From: Sciscionella sediminilitoris
GTDB lineage: Bacteria; Actinomycetota; Actinomycetes; Mycobacteriales; Pseudonocardiaceae
DNA length: 58,492 nucleotides
Reading direction: 5' to 3'
Assembly: GCF_000737195.2 (NCBI RefSeq)
Contig: NZ_JALM01000031.1
Location: forward strand, 1-58,492
In this document: in pieces, positions 30,711 to 41,344 of the stretch
Numbering within the stretch: position 1 is the first letter of the stretch
Layout of the letters: the number at the start of each line of letters is the position of its first letter
Notes under the pieces: generated by a model
What the model saw: only the letters and a program-made list of their open reading frames with translations
Databases searched by the model: none
What the model was told of the DNA's origin: nothing
Made by a program: the position numbers and the translations under genes

Positions 30711-31946
30711 TCAGTTCGGGCGGTCCCAGCTGGTGAATCCGGCCCGCGCGGCATCGTCCACATCGCGGAACCACACCTGCGGCAGCAGCCGGTCGAAGAA
30801 CGGGGACTGCTCGGTGTGGAACACCATGGACGAGGTGCGCGCCTTCACCCGGAACTCGGGTGCGGGCGCGGAACCGTCCGGGCGAGGCAGGGCGGATCCG
30901 GGTCCGAACGGGCCGACCGGGGCGCTGCCCCCGGACTCCGCGTCGAGCTCGGCGGAAGGATCGAACAGCGATCCACCGCCCGCATTGGACGAGGCCGCGG
31001 CGAGCGGTCCACCGTCGACCGCAGCGGCGGCCGCTCCGGGGGTGCGCCGGGGCAGGGCTGGTTCGTCGTCCTGAGCGGGCTCCGCGACGGGTTCGGCTCG
31101 CTGCTGGGCGGGGAAGGGCTCGGGGAACCCGGTTGCGGCGGGCTCACGCGGCTCGTCAAGGAAGCTGAACGACTGGCCCTGGCTGGACTCTCCGGGCCGC
31201 GCCTGCTCGAACTCGCCGGGCTGCAGCCAGGTCATGGCGGAGCTGCCCGTCGGCTCGGGGTGCGCCTCCGGCTCGGGCTCGGGCTCGAAAACCGAGGGCT
31301 CGAAGCTCGACGGCTCGGAAGTCACCGGCTCGGCACTGCGCGGCTCGAGGTGCGAGGGCTCGGCGCCCGCGGGATCGAACATGCCCGGATCGCCCGGCCG
31401 CTGCTGCGGGGCCTGCGGCTCCGGTTGCGGGGCGCGCTTGGCCAGCTGGTCCGAGAGGCGATCGTTCGGATCGATCCGCACCTCGGGGCGCCACGGCTCC
31501 TCGTCCTCTTCCTCCTCGACCAGGTCCCGCGTCTGGCTGCGTGAATCGGGGCCGCCGAAGTCGAAGGCCTCGAGGACGACCGTCTGCTCCTCCGGGCGCT
31601 CCTCGGCGATCGGCTGCTTGGTGGCCGGGCGCGGCGGCTCGGGCGGCGTCTCGACCGGTTCAGCGGTCCGCGTCGGCTCGGCCGGGCGCGGCGCCTCCCC
31701 CTCGACCGCGGGCGCGGCGAGCGTGGCCACACCCTCGGAGCGCGCGGTCGACGGCCGGCTCACCTTGGGTGGCGCGGTCTGACCCTGCTCCGATGCGCGC
31801 CGCCGGGCCTCCCGGTTGGCTTCCTCGGTGCGCCGCGCGAGCTTCTTGCGCAGCGGCAGCACCCCGATCAGCCAGGTGAGCACGACGCCGACGACGAATC
31901 CGACAATGGTGAACAGCCATACCTGCACGAAGATCTCCCAGGACAT
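30711..31946 (-). CDS. one-TM protein with acidic Pro/Glu-rich linker and conserved C-terminal module
   Basis: The 411-residue protein begins with a single membrane helix (SWEIFVQVWLFTIVGFVVGV) and a basic juxtamembrane segment (RKKLARRTEEANREARRRAS). About 270 residues of disordered Pro/Glu/Ser/Ala-rich linker follow, then a conserved ~45-residue end with SSMVFHTEQSPFFDRLLPQV, WFRDVDDAARAGFTSWDRP. That end resembles the small sunset-like module found at the C termini of many actinobacterial proteins. AGGAGG precedes the ATG at 31946. It lies downstream of grcC and may share its transcript. Function is unknown; a membrane-tethered scaffold is one possibility. Confidence 0.7.
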   Translation of the reverse strand: MSWEIFVQVWLFTIVGFVVGVVLTWLIGVLPLRKKLARRTEEANREARRRASEQGQTAPPKVSRPSTARSEGVATLAAPAVEGEAPRPAEPTRTAEPVETPPEPPRPATKQPIAEERPEEQTVVLEAFDFGGPDSRSQTRDLVEEEEDEEPWRPEVRIDPNDRLSDQLAKRAPQPEPQAPQQRPGDPGMFDPAGAEPSHLEPRSAEPVTSEPSSFEPSVFEPEPEPEAHPEPTGSSAMTWLQPGEFEQARPGESSQGQSFSFLDEPREPAATGFPEPFPAQQRAEPVAEPAQDDEPALPRRTPGAAAAAVDGGPLAAASSNAGGGSLFDPSAELDAESGGSAPVGPFGPGSALPRPDGSAPAPEFRVKARTSSMVFHTEQSPFFDRLLPQVWFRDVDDAARAGFTSWDRPN

Positions 31947-31976
31947 CTCGCAAGTACCTCCTGCCTGAATAAGCAA

Positions 31977-32234
31977 GTGTGCCCCACCACATGCGTCACC
32001 ACGATCGGGGTATCAGCCCTATCGGCAAGCACACTGACGGTATTAAGAGGTGAGTCTGCGCCGAATACCCACCGCGAACAGCCTGGACAACCGTCTATCC
32101 CGGCAGTTTTTCCCGGCGAATTCTCCCGGCTTACGCATCACGCCTGCTCACCGCTTCACCATCGGAATACGAGTACTAATTACGCCCGGTCGAGGGTAAT
32201 GGATATCGAATACCCGGACTCGGGGCGGCCATTT
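31977..32234. other. 258-bp intergenic gap
   Basis: No gene is evident between the acidic-linker gene and the polyprenyl synthase. On the minus strand TAATAC near 32040 could be a -10 for the acidic-linker gene, so that gene may be transcribed separately. Confidence 0.35.
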
Positions 32235-33233
32235 TCAGGACGTCCGTTCCACTACGTAATGCGATATCCAGCGCAGCGCGGCGCGGGCGGGCACATCGGG
32301 AAGCAGTTCGAGCACATCGAGCGCTCGCTGTGAGTAGTTCTGCAGGGTCTCCTGCGCCCGCCGGATCCCGGAGCTGCCGCGCAGCAGCGCGAGCGCCTCC
32401 TCCACGGCCGCGTCCTCGGTGATCGGCCCGGAGAGCAGCTCGACCAGCCGCGGATCGGTGTCCTCGGCGGTGAGCGCGTACAGCATCGGCAGGGTGTGCA
32501 CGCCCTCGCGCAGGTCGGTCCCGGGAATCTTCCCGGACTCGGTCGATGGCGAGAGGATGTCGATGATGTCGTCGGAGATCTGGAACGCGGCCCCGATGAC
32601 CTCGCCGTACTCCCGCAGCGCCTCGACGTGCTTGCCCTCGGCACCCGAGCACATGCCGCCGAACCGGCCCGCGGTGGCGATCAGCGAGCCCGTCTTCTGC
32701 CCGATGACCGAGAGGTAGTGCGCGGTCGGGTCCTCCCCCTTCTCCGGCCCGATGGTCTCCCGCAGTTCGCCGGTGACCAGTTCGGAGAAGGTCTCCGCGA
32801 TGATCCGCGCCGCGTCCGTGCCGAGATCGGAGACCAGCAGCGAGGCCTTCGCGAACAGGAAGTCCCCGGTGAGGATGGCCACCGTGTTGTCCCAGCGCGC
32901 GTTCGCCGATGCGGCGCCCCTGCGGATCTCGGCCTCGTCCACCACGTCGTCGTGGTACAGCGTCGCCAGGTGCACCAGTTCGACGGCGGCGGCCGCGGTG
33001 TAGACGTCCTCGCGGCCCGGTTCGCCGAACTGCGCCCCGAGCAGGGTGAGCAGCGGGCGGATCCGCTTGCCGCCGGCGTCGGCGAGATGGCGCGCCGATT
33101 CGGAGAGCAGCTCGACCTCGCTGGCCACGGCCTCGTGCAAGGTCTCCTCGATACGGACCAGCCCCCGCCGAATCGAAGCGGCGAGATCAGGGTCGATCTC
33201 GTCGAGCGGCAGCCGGTCGTCCGGGGTGGTCAT
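32235..33233 (-). CDS. grcC: polyprenyl diphosphate synthase (menaquinone side chain)
   Basis: The 332-residue all-trans prenyl diphosphate synthase carries both aspartate-rich motifs, DDVVD (95-99) and DDIID (220-224), and GGKRIRP for binding isopentenyl diphosphate. Small residues before the first motif (LATLYHDD) allow chain growth past C20, as in heptaprenyl/octaprenyl synthases. It makes the isoprenoid tail of menaquinone, the quinone that NADH dehydrogenase reduces. It lies 107 bp downstream of nuoN on the same strand, a placement conserved among actinobacteria. Confidence 0.92.
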   Translation of the reverse strand: MTTPDDRLPLDEIDPDLAASIRRGLVRIEETLHEAVASEVELLSESARHLADAGGKRIRPLLTLLGAQFGEPGREDVYTAAAAVELVHLATLYHDDVVDEAEIRRGAASANARWDNTVAILTGDFLFAKASLLVSDLGTDAARIIAETFSELVTGELRETIGPEKGEDPTAHYLSVIGQKTGSLIATAGRFGGMCSGAEGKHVEALREYGEVIGAAFQISDDIIDILSPSTESGKIPGTDLREGVHTLPMLYALTAEDTDPRLVELLSGPITEDAAVEEALALLRGSSGIRRAQETLQNYSQRALDVLELLPDVPARAALRWISHYVVERTS

Positions 33234-33340
33234 CGTCGCGCGTCATCCTTACTAGTCAGCACCTCTTATCCCGATCATTCAGGACAAAATTGCTCGCGCC
33301 AACCGATGTGCCGCTACACACCCCTTAGATGGGAGGCGCG

Positions 33341-34897
33341 TCACACGACGAAACCACCGGTACCCGCCCAGTCGAGCATGAACGAGGGGTACACGCCGAG
33401 CAGCAGGGTCACGAGCGTGCCAAGCGTAATCGCCGCCGTCGTGTACATGCCAGGCAAGGTCACCGTGGGCCCGTCGGCGGCGGGCTCGGAGAAATACATG
33501 AGCACGATCACCCGCAGATAGAAGAAGGCGGCGATGGTGCTCGCGATCAGGCCGAGCACCACCAGCGGGGTGATACCCGCGCTCATGCCCGCGGAGAACA
33601 CCACGAACTTGCTCACGAATCCACTCGTCAGCGGGATCCCGGCGAGGGCGAGCAGCAGGAAGGTGAAGATCCCGGCCAGCAGCGGGGACCGTTTCCCGAG
33701 CCCGGCCCAGGAGGACAGGCTGGTGGACTCGCCGCTGCCGTCCCGCACCAGGCTGACCACACCGAACGCGGCGATCGTGGTGAACCCGTAGGAGATCAGG
33801 TAGAACAGCGTGGCCCGGATCCCGCTCCCGTCCAGTGCGAGCACGCCGACGAGCAGGAATCCCGCGTGCGCCACCGAGGAATAGGCGATCATCCGCTTCA
33901 CATCGGTCTGGGTGATCCCGAGTATCGCGCCGAGCAGCATGGAGATGCCCGCCACGACCCACATGATCGTCTGCCATTCCCAGTGCGTCGAGCCGAAGGC
34001 CACCATCAGCACCCGCAGGATCGCGCCGAAGGCGGCCACCTTGGTGCACGCGCCCATGAACGCGGTCATCGGGGTCGGCGCGCCCTGGTAGACATCCGGG
34101 GTCCAGGTGTGGAACGGCCCGACGGAACCCTTGAACAGCAGACCGATCAGCAGCAGCCCCATGCCGAGGAACAGCAGCGCGTCCGAACGGTTCGTGCCCC
34201 CGGCCGCGTTCGCGATATCGGCCAGCTTCACCGAGTTCGCGTAGCCGTAGAGCAGCGCGACCCCGTAGAGGAAGAAGGCCGAGGCGAACGCGCCGAGCAG
34301 GAAGTACTTCACCGCGGCTTCCTGGGAGAGCAGCCTGCGCCGCCTGGCGAGCCCGCACATCAGGTACAGCGGAAGGGAAAGCACTTCGAGCGCGACGAAC
34401 ATGGAGAGCAGATCGTTGGCCGAGCAGAAGATCATCATTCCGGCCAGCGAGAACAGCGCGAGCGGGAACACCTCGGTCTGCATGCTCGACCGGTTCGCCT
34501 GTTCCTTGTCCAGCAGGGTTCCCGGGCGGATCCCGGCCTGGGCGACGAAGGCACCGCCGGGTTCGACCACGCGGTCCGCGATGAGCAGGATCGAGCCCAG
34601 CCCGAGCGCGAGCAGGGTGCCCCAGAGGAACAGCGCGGGCCGGTCCACCGCGATACTTCCGGCGAAGGTCGAGGTGTTCTGCGGCCCGGTGTACAGATAC
34701 GCGCCGAGCGCGATCGCGGCGACCACGATCGCCAGCAGGGACAGCACCACCTGGACCGCCCAGCGCTGGCTGCGCGGCACGAACGCCTCGAGCAGCACAC
34801 CGATGCAGGCGGCACCGAGGATGATCAGGATGGGCGCGACGCCCGCGTAGTTGATATCCGGCAGCGATGCTGGCGCGGCAGCCATGAGGTCCCTCAT
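33341..34897 (-). CDS. nuoN: NADH-quinone oxidoreductase subunit N
   Basis: A 518-residue antiporter-like membrane subunit of complex I with about 14 helices and the proton-channel lysines in the usual segments (LFKGSVGPFHTWTPDVYQGA; TQTDVKRMIAYSSVAHAG). It transports protons as quinone is reduced. It is the last gene of the 14-gene nuo operon and begins with ATGA overlap on nuoM. ATG 34885, preceded by GAGGGA, is an alternative start. Confidence 0.95.
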   Translation of the reverse strand: MRDLMAAAPASLPDINYAGVAPILIILGAACIGVLLEAFVPRSQRWAVQVVLSLLAIVVAAIALGAYLYTGPQNTSTFAGSIAVDRPALFLWGTLLALGLGSILLIADRVVEPGGAFVAQAGIRPGTLLDKEQANRSSMQTEVFPLALFSLAGMMIFCSANDLLSMFVALEVLSLPLYLMCGLARRRRLLSQEAAVKYFLLGAFASAFFLYGVALLYGYANSVKLADIANAAGGTNRSDALLFLGMGLLLIGLLFKGSVGPFHTWTPDVYQGAPTPMTAFMGACTKVAAFGAILRVLMVAFGSTHWEWQTIMWVVAGISMLLGAILGITQTDVKRMIAYSSVAHAGFLLVGVLALDGSGIRATLFYLISYGFTTIAAFGVVSLVRDGSGESTSLSSWAGLGKRSPLLAGIFTFLLLALAGIPLTSGFVSKFVVFSAGMSAGITPLVVLGLIASTIAAFFYLRVIVLMYFSEPAADGPTVTLPGMYTTAAITLGTLVTLLLGVYPSFMLDWAGTGGFVV

Positions 34898-36465
34898 TTT
34901 CCTTGCACCCCAACAGAACTCAATGTATCGGCCACCGCGGGCCCTACCTTGTCCAACAGCGGCTGCGGATAGAAACCGAGTCCGATCACGAGCACGAGCA
35001 GCGGGGCGAGCACCCAGCGTTCCCGAACACCGAGATCACCGAATCCCTTGCGTGCGCCCACATCCGGGCGCATCGCGGCACCCGGCCCGCCGGAGAGGCC
35101 GACCAGCGCGTCCCCGCGAACCGGCCCGGTGAACACCCGCTGGTAGAGCCAGAGCACGTACAGCGCGGCGAGCACCATGCCGACCGCGGCGAAGATCGTG
35201 AACGCGGGCTGGCTCGGATATGCCCCGAGCAGCACCAGGAATTCGGAGATGAACGAGTTCGTCCCGGGCAGCGAGAGCGTGGTCAGCCCTGCGATGAAGA
35301 AGGCACCCGCGAGCAGCGGGGTGACCTTCGCGAGCCCGCCGTAGTCCGCGATGCGCGCCGATTTCCCGCGTGCGGCGAGCATGCCGATCACGATCAGGAA
35401 CATGCCCGTGGAGATCGAGTGATTGACCATGTAGGTCACCGAGCCGACCCCGGACTGCTGGGTGAACGCGAACACGCCGAGCGCGATGAATCCGAAGTGG
35501 GCCACCGAAACATAGGCGATGAACCGTTTCATATCGCTTTGCCCCGCGGCGAGCAGCGATCCGTAGAGCACCCCGATCACCGCGAGCGTGAGCACCAGCG
35601 GGGCCAGGGTTTTCGAGGCCTCCGGGGTGAGCGGGATCGAGTAACGCAGGAAACCGAACACTCCTACCTTGTCCAGCACGCCGACCAGCATCACGCCCGC
35701 CGCGACCGGCGCCTCCCTCGTCGCGTCCGGCAGCCAGGTGTGCAGCGGGACGAGCGGGGCCTTGATCGCGAACGCGGCGAAGAACCCGAGGAAGATCCAC
35801 ACCTGCACGTGCAGCGGGGCGTGCGAGACGATCGAGGTCAGCTTCATCCAGTCGAAGGTGCCCTGACCGGTCGCGGATTCCGCGTACACATAGGCCCCGA
35901 TCGCGCCACCGAGCATGAGCAGCCCGCCGAGGAAGGAGTAGAGGAAGAACTTCACCGCCGCGTACTGCCGGTTGTTCCCGCCGAACCGCCCGATCAGGAA
36001 GTACATCGGGATCAGCATGATCTCGAAGAGCACGTAGAAGACGAACACGTCGGTGGTGGCGAACACCCCGATGGTCAGCGCCTCCATCAACAACAGCAGC
36101 GAGAAGAAACCCGAGTGGCTGCGGCCCTCGGCGAGCTTCTCGGTCCACGAGCCACCGATCACGATCGGCGAGAGCACCGCGATCATCAGCACCATCACCA
36201 TCGCGATCCCGTCGATCCCGAAGGCGATGTTGATGTCGAAATCCGGGATCCAGGGCACCGAGAAGGCCATCTGGATCCGCGCCCCGTCCCCGTGGAAGGA
36301 ACCCCACATGCAGGCCGCGAGCGCGAATTCCACCAGCGAGATCCCGAACGCGGTGAACTTCGCGGCCCGCTGGTCCCGGAGGAGCGCGACGATCAGGCTG
36401 CCCGCGAGCGGGATCAGCAGCAGCGCGATGAGCAGCCAGGAGTGCTGGGAGGAGGACTGAATCAT
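34894..36465 (-). CDS. nuoM: NADH-quinone oxidoreductase subunit M
   Basis: A 523-residue Mrp-antiporter-like subunit of the membrane arm. Diagnostic segments include VLFEIMLIPMYFLIGRFGG with the conserved Glu of helix 5, KAPLVPLHTWLPDATREAP, and QSDMKRFIAYVSVAHFGF. It forms one of the proton-pumping modules between NuoL and NuoN and overlaps both flanking genes by ATGA. Confidence 0.96.
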   Translation of the reverse strand: MIQSSSQHSWLLIALLLIPLAGSLIVALLRDQRAAKFTAFGISLVEFALAACMWGSFHGDGARIQMAFSVPWIPDFDINIAFGIDGIAMVMVLMIAVLSPIVIGGSWTEKLAEGRSHSGFFSLLLLMEALTIGVFATTDVFVFYVLFEIMLIPMYFLIGRFGGNNRQYAAVKFFLYSFLGGLLMLGGAIGAYVYAESATGQGTFDWMKLTSIVSHAPLHVQVWIFLGFFAAFAIKAPLVPLHTWLPDATREAPVAAGVMLVGVLDKVGVFGFLRYSIPLTPEASKTLAPLVLTLAVIGVLYGSLLAAGQSDMKRFIAYVSVAHFGFIALGVFAFTQQSGVGSVTYMVNHSISTGMFLIVIGMLAARGKSARIADYGGLAKVTPLLAGAFFIAGLTTLSLPGTNSFISEFLVLLGAYPSQPAFTIFAAVGMVLAALYVLWLYQRVFTGPVRGDALVGLSGGPGAAMRPDVGARKGFGDLGVRERWVLAPLLVLVIGLGFYPQPLLDKVGPAVADTLSSVGVQGK

Positions 36466-38417
36466 GCGTACCTCACCATTAGCAGTGCGCCGATCAGAAC
36501 TACTCCGCCGGCGAGCATGGAAAGCGCGTAGGAGCGCACGAAACCGGTCTGCAGCTTGCGTAATCGCCCGGAACTACCGCCGAACAGCGCGGCCGTGCCG
36601 TTGACCAGTCCGTCCACGCCCTTGTTGTCCAGCCAGACCAGGAACCGGTCGAGCCAGATACCCGGACGCGCGATGAGGGCTTCGTTGAGCGCGTTCCCGT
36701 ACAGATCCCTGCGCGCCGCGCGCACGATCCCGGAGACGTTCTCCGGGCGCTCGACTGGGATGTCCTTGCTACGACCGAAGATCAGCCAGGCGACGAGCAC
36801 CCCGATCGCGGCGAGCACCAGGGTTCCGATGGTGATCAGCAGTTCGGGGATCGGATGGGATTCCGCGGTGGACAACCGGCCCAGTGTCGGCGAGAGGTAG
36901 TTCACCACGCGGTCGCCGAGCACGAAGAACGCGCCCGCGCCGAGTGAGCCGATCGCGAGCAGCACCATCGGCACCCACATCACCGGTTTCGCCTCGTGCG
37001 GGTGGAATTCCCGGTCGTCCGCGGACCGCAGTTCCTTCCACCTCGACTTGCCGAAGAAGGTCATCAGCATCAGCCGGGTCATGTAGAACGCGGTGAGCGC
37101 GGCGCCGATCGCCCCGGCGAGCCCGAACACCCAGCCACGCCAGCCGCCCGCGCCGAAGGCCGCCTCGATGATCGCGTCCTTGGTGTAGTACCCGGAAAGG
37201 AAGGGGAACCCGATGAGCGCGAGATAGCCGAGCCCGAAGGTGACGAAGGTGATCGGCAGCTTCCGCCACAGGCCGCCGAACTTACGCATGTCCACCTCGT
37301 CGTTCATGGCGTGCATGACCGAACCCGCGCCGAGGAAGAGCCCCGCCTTGAAGAAACCGTGCGCGAGCAGGTGGATGATGCCGAGCGCGTAGCCGAACGG
37401 CCCGAGCCCGACACCGAGCATCATGTACCCGATCTGGGAGACCGTGGAATAGGCGAGCACCTTCTTGATGTCGTCATAGGCACAGCCCACGATGCACCCG
37501 AGCAGCAGGGTGAACGCCCCGATGAGGGTGACCACGAGCCTGCCGGTCTCGGTGAGATCGAAGATCGGGTTCGAGCGCGCGACCAGGTACACGCCCGCGG
37601 TGACCATGGTGGCCGCGTGGATCAGCGCGGAAACCGGGGTCGGGCCCTCCATCGCGTCCGGGAGCCAGGCCTGCAAGGGGAACTGGCCGGACTTGCCGCA
37701 GGCGCCGAGCAGCAACAGCAGCGCGATCGCGGTGGCCGTGCCCGGGGAGAGTTGACCGGCGCGGGCGAAGACCTCGGTGTACTGCGTGCTGCCGAGGTTG
37801 GCCCACAGCAGGAAGATCGCGATCGCGAGGCCGACGTCCCCGACCCGGTTCATCAGGAAGGCCTTCTTGGAGGCGGTGGCCGCGGAACGGCGATCCGAGT
37901 ACCACCCGATGAGCAGGTAGGAGGCGAGCCCGACACCTTCCCAGCCGAGGTAGAGGGTGATGAAGCTGTTGCCGAGCACCAGGATCAGCATCGAGAACAC
38001 GAACAGGTTCAGGTAGCCGAAGAACCGCCGCCGGTCCCGGTCGTCGTCCATGTACCCGATCGAATAGATGTGGATCAGCGCGCCGACCCCGGTGATCAGC
38101 AGCACGAACACCATGGACAGCGGGTCCAGCCGCATGCCGAACTCCACCTGCAGCGAGCCGACGTCGATCCAGTCGAACAGGTGCAGGTTCAGGGTGCGCT
38201 GATCCGGCGGAGCACCGAGGCTGGTGAAGAACAGCACCAGCCCGACGGCGAACGCGGCGGCCACGGTGAGCACACCGAGAATGTGGCCCCAGGCGTTCGT
38301 CCTGCGCCCACCGAGCAACAACACGAGCGCGCCGAACGCGGGCAGCGCGAACAGCAGCCACGCGAGCGACATGGTGCCGCTCGCCTGCTGCACCGTTTCT
38401 GATGCGGCGAGGTTCAC
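36462..38417 (-). CDS. nuoL: NADH-quinone oxidoreductase subunit L
   Basis: At 651 residues this is the largest antiporter-like subunit. It has the conserved WEGVGLASYLLIGWY helix-5 region, KSGQFPLQAWLPDAMEGPTP, and a C-terminal extension that forms the long lateral helix HL in solved complex I structures, ending in VVLIGALLMVRYA. It is the distal proton pump. The stop overlaps nuoM by ATGA, and nuoK ends 9 bp upstream. Confidence 0.96.
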   Translation of the reverse strand: MNLAASETVQQASGTMSLAWLLFALPAFGALVLLLGGRRTNAWGHILGVLTVAAAFAVGLVLFFTSLGAPPDQRTLNLHLFDWIDVGSLQVEFGMRLDPLSMVFVLLITGVGALIHIYSIGYMDDDRDRRRFFGYLNLFVFSMLILVLGNSFITLYLGWEGVGLASYLLIGWYSDRRSAATASKKAFLMNRVGDVGLAIAIFLLWANLGSTQYTEVFARAGQLSPGTATAIALLLLLGACGKSGQFPLQAWLPDAMEGPTPVSALIHAATMVTAGVYLVARSNPIFDLTETGRLVVTLIGAFTLLLGCIVGCAYDDIKKVLAYSTVSQIGYMMLGVGLGPFGYALGIIHLLAHGFFKAGLFLGAGSVMHAMNDEVDMRKFGGLWRKLPITFVTFGLGYLALIGFPFLSGYYTKDAIIEAAFGAGGWRGWVFGLAGAIGAALTAFYMTRLMLMTFFGKSRWKELRSADDREFHPHEAKPVMWVPMVLLAIGSLGAGAFFVLGDRVVNYLSPTLGRLSTAESHPIPELLITIGTLVLAAIGVLVAWLIFGRSKDIPVERPENVSGIVRAARRDLYGNALNEALIARPGIWLDRFLVWLDNKGVDGLVNGTAALFGGSSGRLRKLQTGFVRSYALSMLAGGVVLIGALLMVRYA

Positions 38418-38426
38418 GAAGGCTCC

Positions 38427-38726
38427 CTAGTACTTCAGCAGGTTCGAATCGTCGACCGAGGCCGAGCGCCGCGTCCGGAATATCGAGGTGATGATCGCGA
38501 GCCCGACGACCACCTCGGCCGCGGCGACGACCATCACGAAGAAGGCCATGATCTGACCGTCCAGCCCGCCGTTGATGCGGGAGAAGGTCACCAGGGTGAG
38601 GTTGACCGCGTTGAGCATGAGCTCGATGCACATGAACACGACGATCGCGTTGCGCCGCACCAGGACGCCGATCGTTCCGATGGTGAACAGCACCCCGGAG
38701 AGCACCAGATAATAGGTCGGCGTCAT
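38427..38726 (-). CDS. nuoK: NADH-quinone oxidoreductase subunit K
   Basis: A 99-residue three-helix subunit. The two buried glutamates needed for proton transfer are visible, one in [13 protein letters not shown] (helix 2) and one in [14 protein letters not shown] (helix 3). Family length is standard. It overlaps nuoJ by ATGA. Confidence 0.95.
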   Translation of the reverse strand: MTPTYYLVLSGVLFTIGTIGVLVRRNAIVVFMCIELMLNAVNLTLVTFSRINGGLDGQIMAFFVMVVAAAEVVVGLAIITSIFRTRRSASVDDSNLLKY

Positions 38727-39538
38727 CCCTGCTCCCCCTTCTGCTTGTCGGCTGCCCCGGTGAGCGCGTGCGCGTCCGGATGCCGGTCGGCCAGCGCCTC
38801 GTCCTCCTCGATCTGGGTGACCGGGGTGGTCTCGATGATCCGGGAAAGCGATTCCTTGGCGATCGAGCCGTCCGGCAGCAATGCCGGTGTGGCAACGGAA
38901 TCGGCGGTGGCGAAGACCCCGGGACCGGGTAGCGCGCCCGGCCGCGTGTTCTCCCGGAACCGCATGTTGACCATTTCCCGCTGCCGGTTCTTCCCGCCCT
39001 TGGCCTGTTTACGGGTGTGGGCCAGCACCATCGCCCCGATCGCGGCGGTGATCAGCAGCGCGGAGGTGAGTTCGAAGGGGAACAGATACCTGGTGAAGAT
39101 GCTCTGCCCGATATTGGCCACGTTCCCCGGTCCACCGGAACCGTTCGCCGCGGGGTTGTCCAGTCCGGCCGGGGTCACGTCACCGAGCGAGCGGGCCACC
39201 CCGGCCACGATCAGCCCGGCGAGCCCGATCCCCAGCAGCGAGGCCCAGATTCGTTGCCCGCGAAGGACTTCCACCACGGAGTCGGAGGATTCCCGTCCGG
39301 CGAGCATGAGCACGAACAGGAACAGCATCATGATCGCGCCGGTGTACACGATGATCTGCACGATCCCCAGGAACGGTGCGTCCTGCACCATGTAGAGCAC
39401 CCCGAGGGAGAGCATCGTGAGCACCAGCCACAGCGCCGAATGCACCGCGCTGCGGGAGAACAGCATGCCGAGCGCCCCGGCCAGCGAGAGCGGACCGAGT
39501 ACCCAGAACGCGATCTCTTCGTAGACGCTGACGGTCAT
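38723..39538 (-). CDS. nuoJ: NADH-quinone oxidoreductase subunit J
   Basis: The 271-residue membrane subunit has five helices, including the pi-bulge helix region [22 protein letters not shown]. It is longer than the E. coli form (184) because of an ~80-residue hydrophilic C-terminal tail, a feature of actinobacterial NuoJ. The tail includes a charged stretch ([15 protein letters not shown]) and probably sits on the cytoplasmic side. It starts at an ATGA overlap with nuoI. Confidence 0.95.
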   Translation of the reverse strand: MTVSVYEEIAFWVLGPLSLAGALGMLFSRSAVHSALWLVLTMLSLGVLYMVQDAPFLGIVQIIVYTGAIMMLFLFVLMLAGRESSDSVVEVLRGQRIWASLLGIGLAGLIVAGVARSLGDVTPAGLDNPAANGSGGPGNVANIGQSIFTRYLFPFELTSALLITAAIGAMVLAHTRKQAKGGKNRQREMVNMRFRENTRPGALPGPGVFATADSVATPALLPDGSIAKESLSRIIETTPVTQIEEDEALADRHPDAHALTGAADKQKGEQG

Positions 39539-40059
39539 TCTTCCTCCGTTCGGCGCGCCAGCTCCGGCCCGTTCACGTAGTAGTCCTGCTCGTCCTCGCC
39601 GAGCCGCATCGGGTGCGGTGGCTGCTCCATCCCGGGCAGCAGCGGGGCCATCAGCTGTTCCTTGGTGTAGATGAGGTTCTGCCGGTCGTCGTTGGCGAGC
39701 TCGTAGAAGTTCGTCATGGTCAGCGAGCGCGTCGGGCAGGCCTCGATGCACAGGCCGCAGCCGATGCAGCGCAGGTAGTTGATCTGATAGTCGGCGCCGT
39801 AGCGTTCCCCTGGCGAGTACCGCTGTTCCTCGGTGTTGTTCCCGCCCTCGACGAAGATCGCGTCCGCGGGGCAGGCCCAGGCGCACAGCTCGCAGCCGAC
39901 GCATTTCTCCAGCCCGTCCGGATGCCGGTTGAGCTGATGGCGGCCGTGATACCGCTGCTCGGTCGGCCGGTAGTCCTCCGGGTACTGCTCGGTGGCCACC
40001 TTGCGGAACATGGTGGCGAACGTGAGACCGAAACCCTTCAGTGGGTCAAGCACGCCCAT
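39535..40059 (-). CDS. nuoI: NADH-quinone oxidoreductase subunit I
   Basis: The 174-residue ferredoxin-like subunit holds clusters N6a and N6b through two motifs, C53/C56/C59/C63 ([12 protein letters not shown]) and C98/C101/C104/C108 ([12 protein letters not shown]). It passes electrons from the peripheral arm to N2 in NuoB. A strong AAGGAGTT RBS precedes the ATG, and the gene overlaps nuoH by 14 bp. The C terminus is acidic and extended. Confidence 0.96.
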   Translation of the reverse strand: MGVLDPLKGFGLTFATMFRKVATEQYPEDYRPTEQRYHGRHQLNRHPDGLEKCVGCELCAWACPADAIFVEGGNNTEEQRYSPGERYGADYQINYLRCIGCGLCIEACPTRSLTMTNFYELANDDRQNLIYTKEQLMAPLLPGMEQPPHPMRLGEDEQDYYVNGPELARRTEEE

Positions 40060-41344
40060 CGGGAACTCCTTCCTCCTCGGCGCTGAGTTCCGCTGCCGGA
40101 GCCGCGGCCACGGGTTTGCGCTTGGGCACCTTCGGCACCTCGAGATCCAGCGGTGGCAGCGGATGGTCGCCGCCGGTCACCGGCACTTCCTCCACATCGG
40201 AGGCGGCCGGCCGGTTCGGCAGCAGCAGCACGATCGCGAGCACCACGACCACCACGATGCCGATGATGGTGAGCAGCTGGGCGGTGCCGACCCCGGTGTT
40301 GCGCATGGTCCGCACCGCGACGACGGCCACGATCCACACCAGGTTGACCGGGACGAGCACCTTCCACCCGAGCTTCATGAACTGGTCGTAGCGCAGCCGG
40401 GGCAGGGCACCGCGCAGCCACACGAAGACGAACAGCATGAACACGACCTTGAGCAGGAACCACAGCAGCGGCCACCATCCGGTGTTCAGCACCCCGCCGC
40501 CGACCCCGCCGAGCCAGAACGGGGCGTGCCAGCCGCCGAGGAACAGGGTGGTCGCGACGGCGGAGACGGTGACCATGTTGACGTACTCGCCGAGGAAGAA
40601 CATCGCGAACTTGATCGAGGAGTATTCGGTGTGATACCCGCCGATGAGTTCGGATTCCGCCTCCGCGAGGTCGAACGGTGCCCGGTTGGTCTCGCCGACC
40701 ATGGAGATCACGTAGATCACGAAGCTGACCGGGAGCAGGAAGGCGTACCAGACCCCGCCCTGTCCCTGCGCGTCCACGATGTCCCCTGTGGAGAGTGTTC
40801 CGGCGAACAGGATCACCGCGACGAAGGAGAGCCCCATCGCGATCTCGTAGGAGATCACCTGTGCCGCGCTGCGCAGTGCGCCGAGCAGTGGGTACGGGGA
40901 ACCCGATGACCAGCCGCCGAGCACGATCCCGTACACGCCGACCGAGGAACAGGCGAGCACCACGAGCAGGCTCACCGGCATATCGGCCAGCTGCAGGGAT
41001 GTCTGGTACCCGAACAGGTTCACCTGGCCGCCGAGCGGAATCACCGCGAACGCGAGGAACGCGGCACCCGCGGAGATCGCGGGTGCGAGGAAAAAGACCC
41101 AGTTGTCCGCGAGCTTCGGCCGAATGTCCTCTTTGAACGCGAGCTTGAGCGCGTCCGCGACGGTCTGCAGCAGCCCGAAGGGGCCGACCCGGTTCGGTCC
41201 CGGCCGGTGCTGCATCCGGCCGAGCACCCGGCGCTCGAACCAGATGAGCAGGATCGTGATCACCAGCAGCAGCGCGAAGATCAGCACCGCCTTGACAAGG
41301 GAGAGCCAGGTCGGATCGTTCGCGATCAGTTCCCGCGCACTCAT
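40046..41344 (-). CDS. nuoH: NADH-quinone oxidoreductase subunit H
   Basis: The 432-residue membrane subunit anchors the quinone site. It has [24 protein letters not shown] near the N terminus, the acidic loop [22 protein letters not shown] facing the quinone pocket, and about eight helices. The C-terminal ~70 residues are a hydrophilic extension ([14 protein letters not shown]) not found in E. coli. It overlaps nuoG by ATGA and nuoI by 14 bp. Confidence 0.96.
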   Translation of the reverse strand: MSARELIANDPTWLSLVKAVLIFALLLVITILLIWFERRVLGRMQHRPGPNRVGPFGLLQTVADALKLAFKEDIRPKLADNWVFFLAPAISAGAAFLAFAVIPLGGQVNLFGYQTSLQLADMPVSLLVVLACSSVGVYGIVLGGWSSGSPYPLLGALRSAAQVISYEIAMGLSFVAVILFAGTLSTGDIVDAQGQGGVWYAFLLPVSFVIYVISMVGETNRAPFDLAEAESELIGGYHTEYSSIKFAMFFLGEYVNMVTVSAVATTLFLGGWHAPFWLGGVGGGVLNTGWWPLLWFLLKVVFMLFVFVWLRGALPRLRYDQFMKLGWKVLVPVNLVWIVAVVAVRTMRNTGVGTAQLLTIIGIVVVVVLAIVLLLPNRPAASDVEEVPVTGGDHPLPPLDLEVPKVPKRKPVAAAPAAELSAEEEGVPDGRA

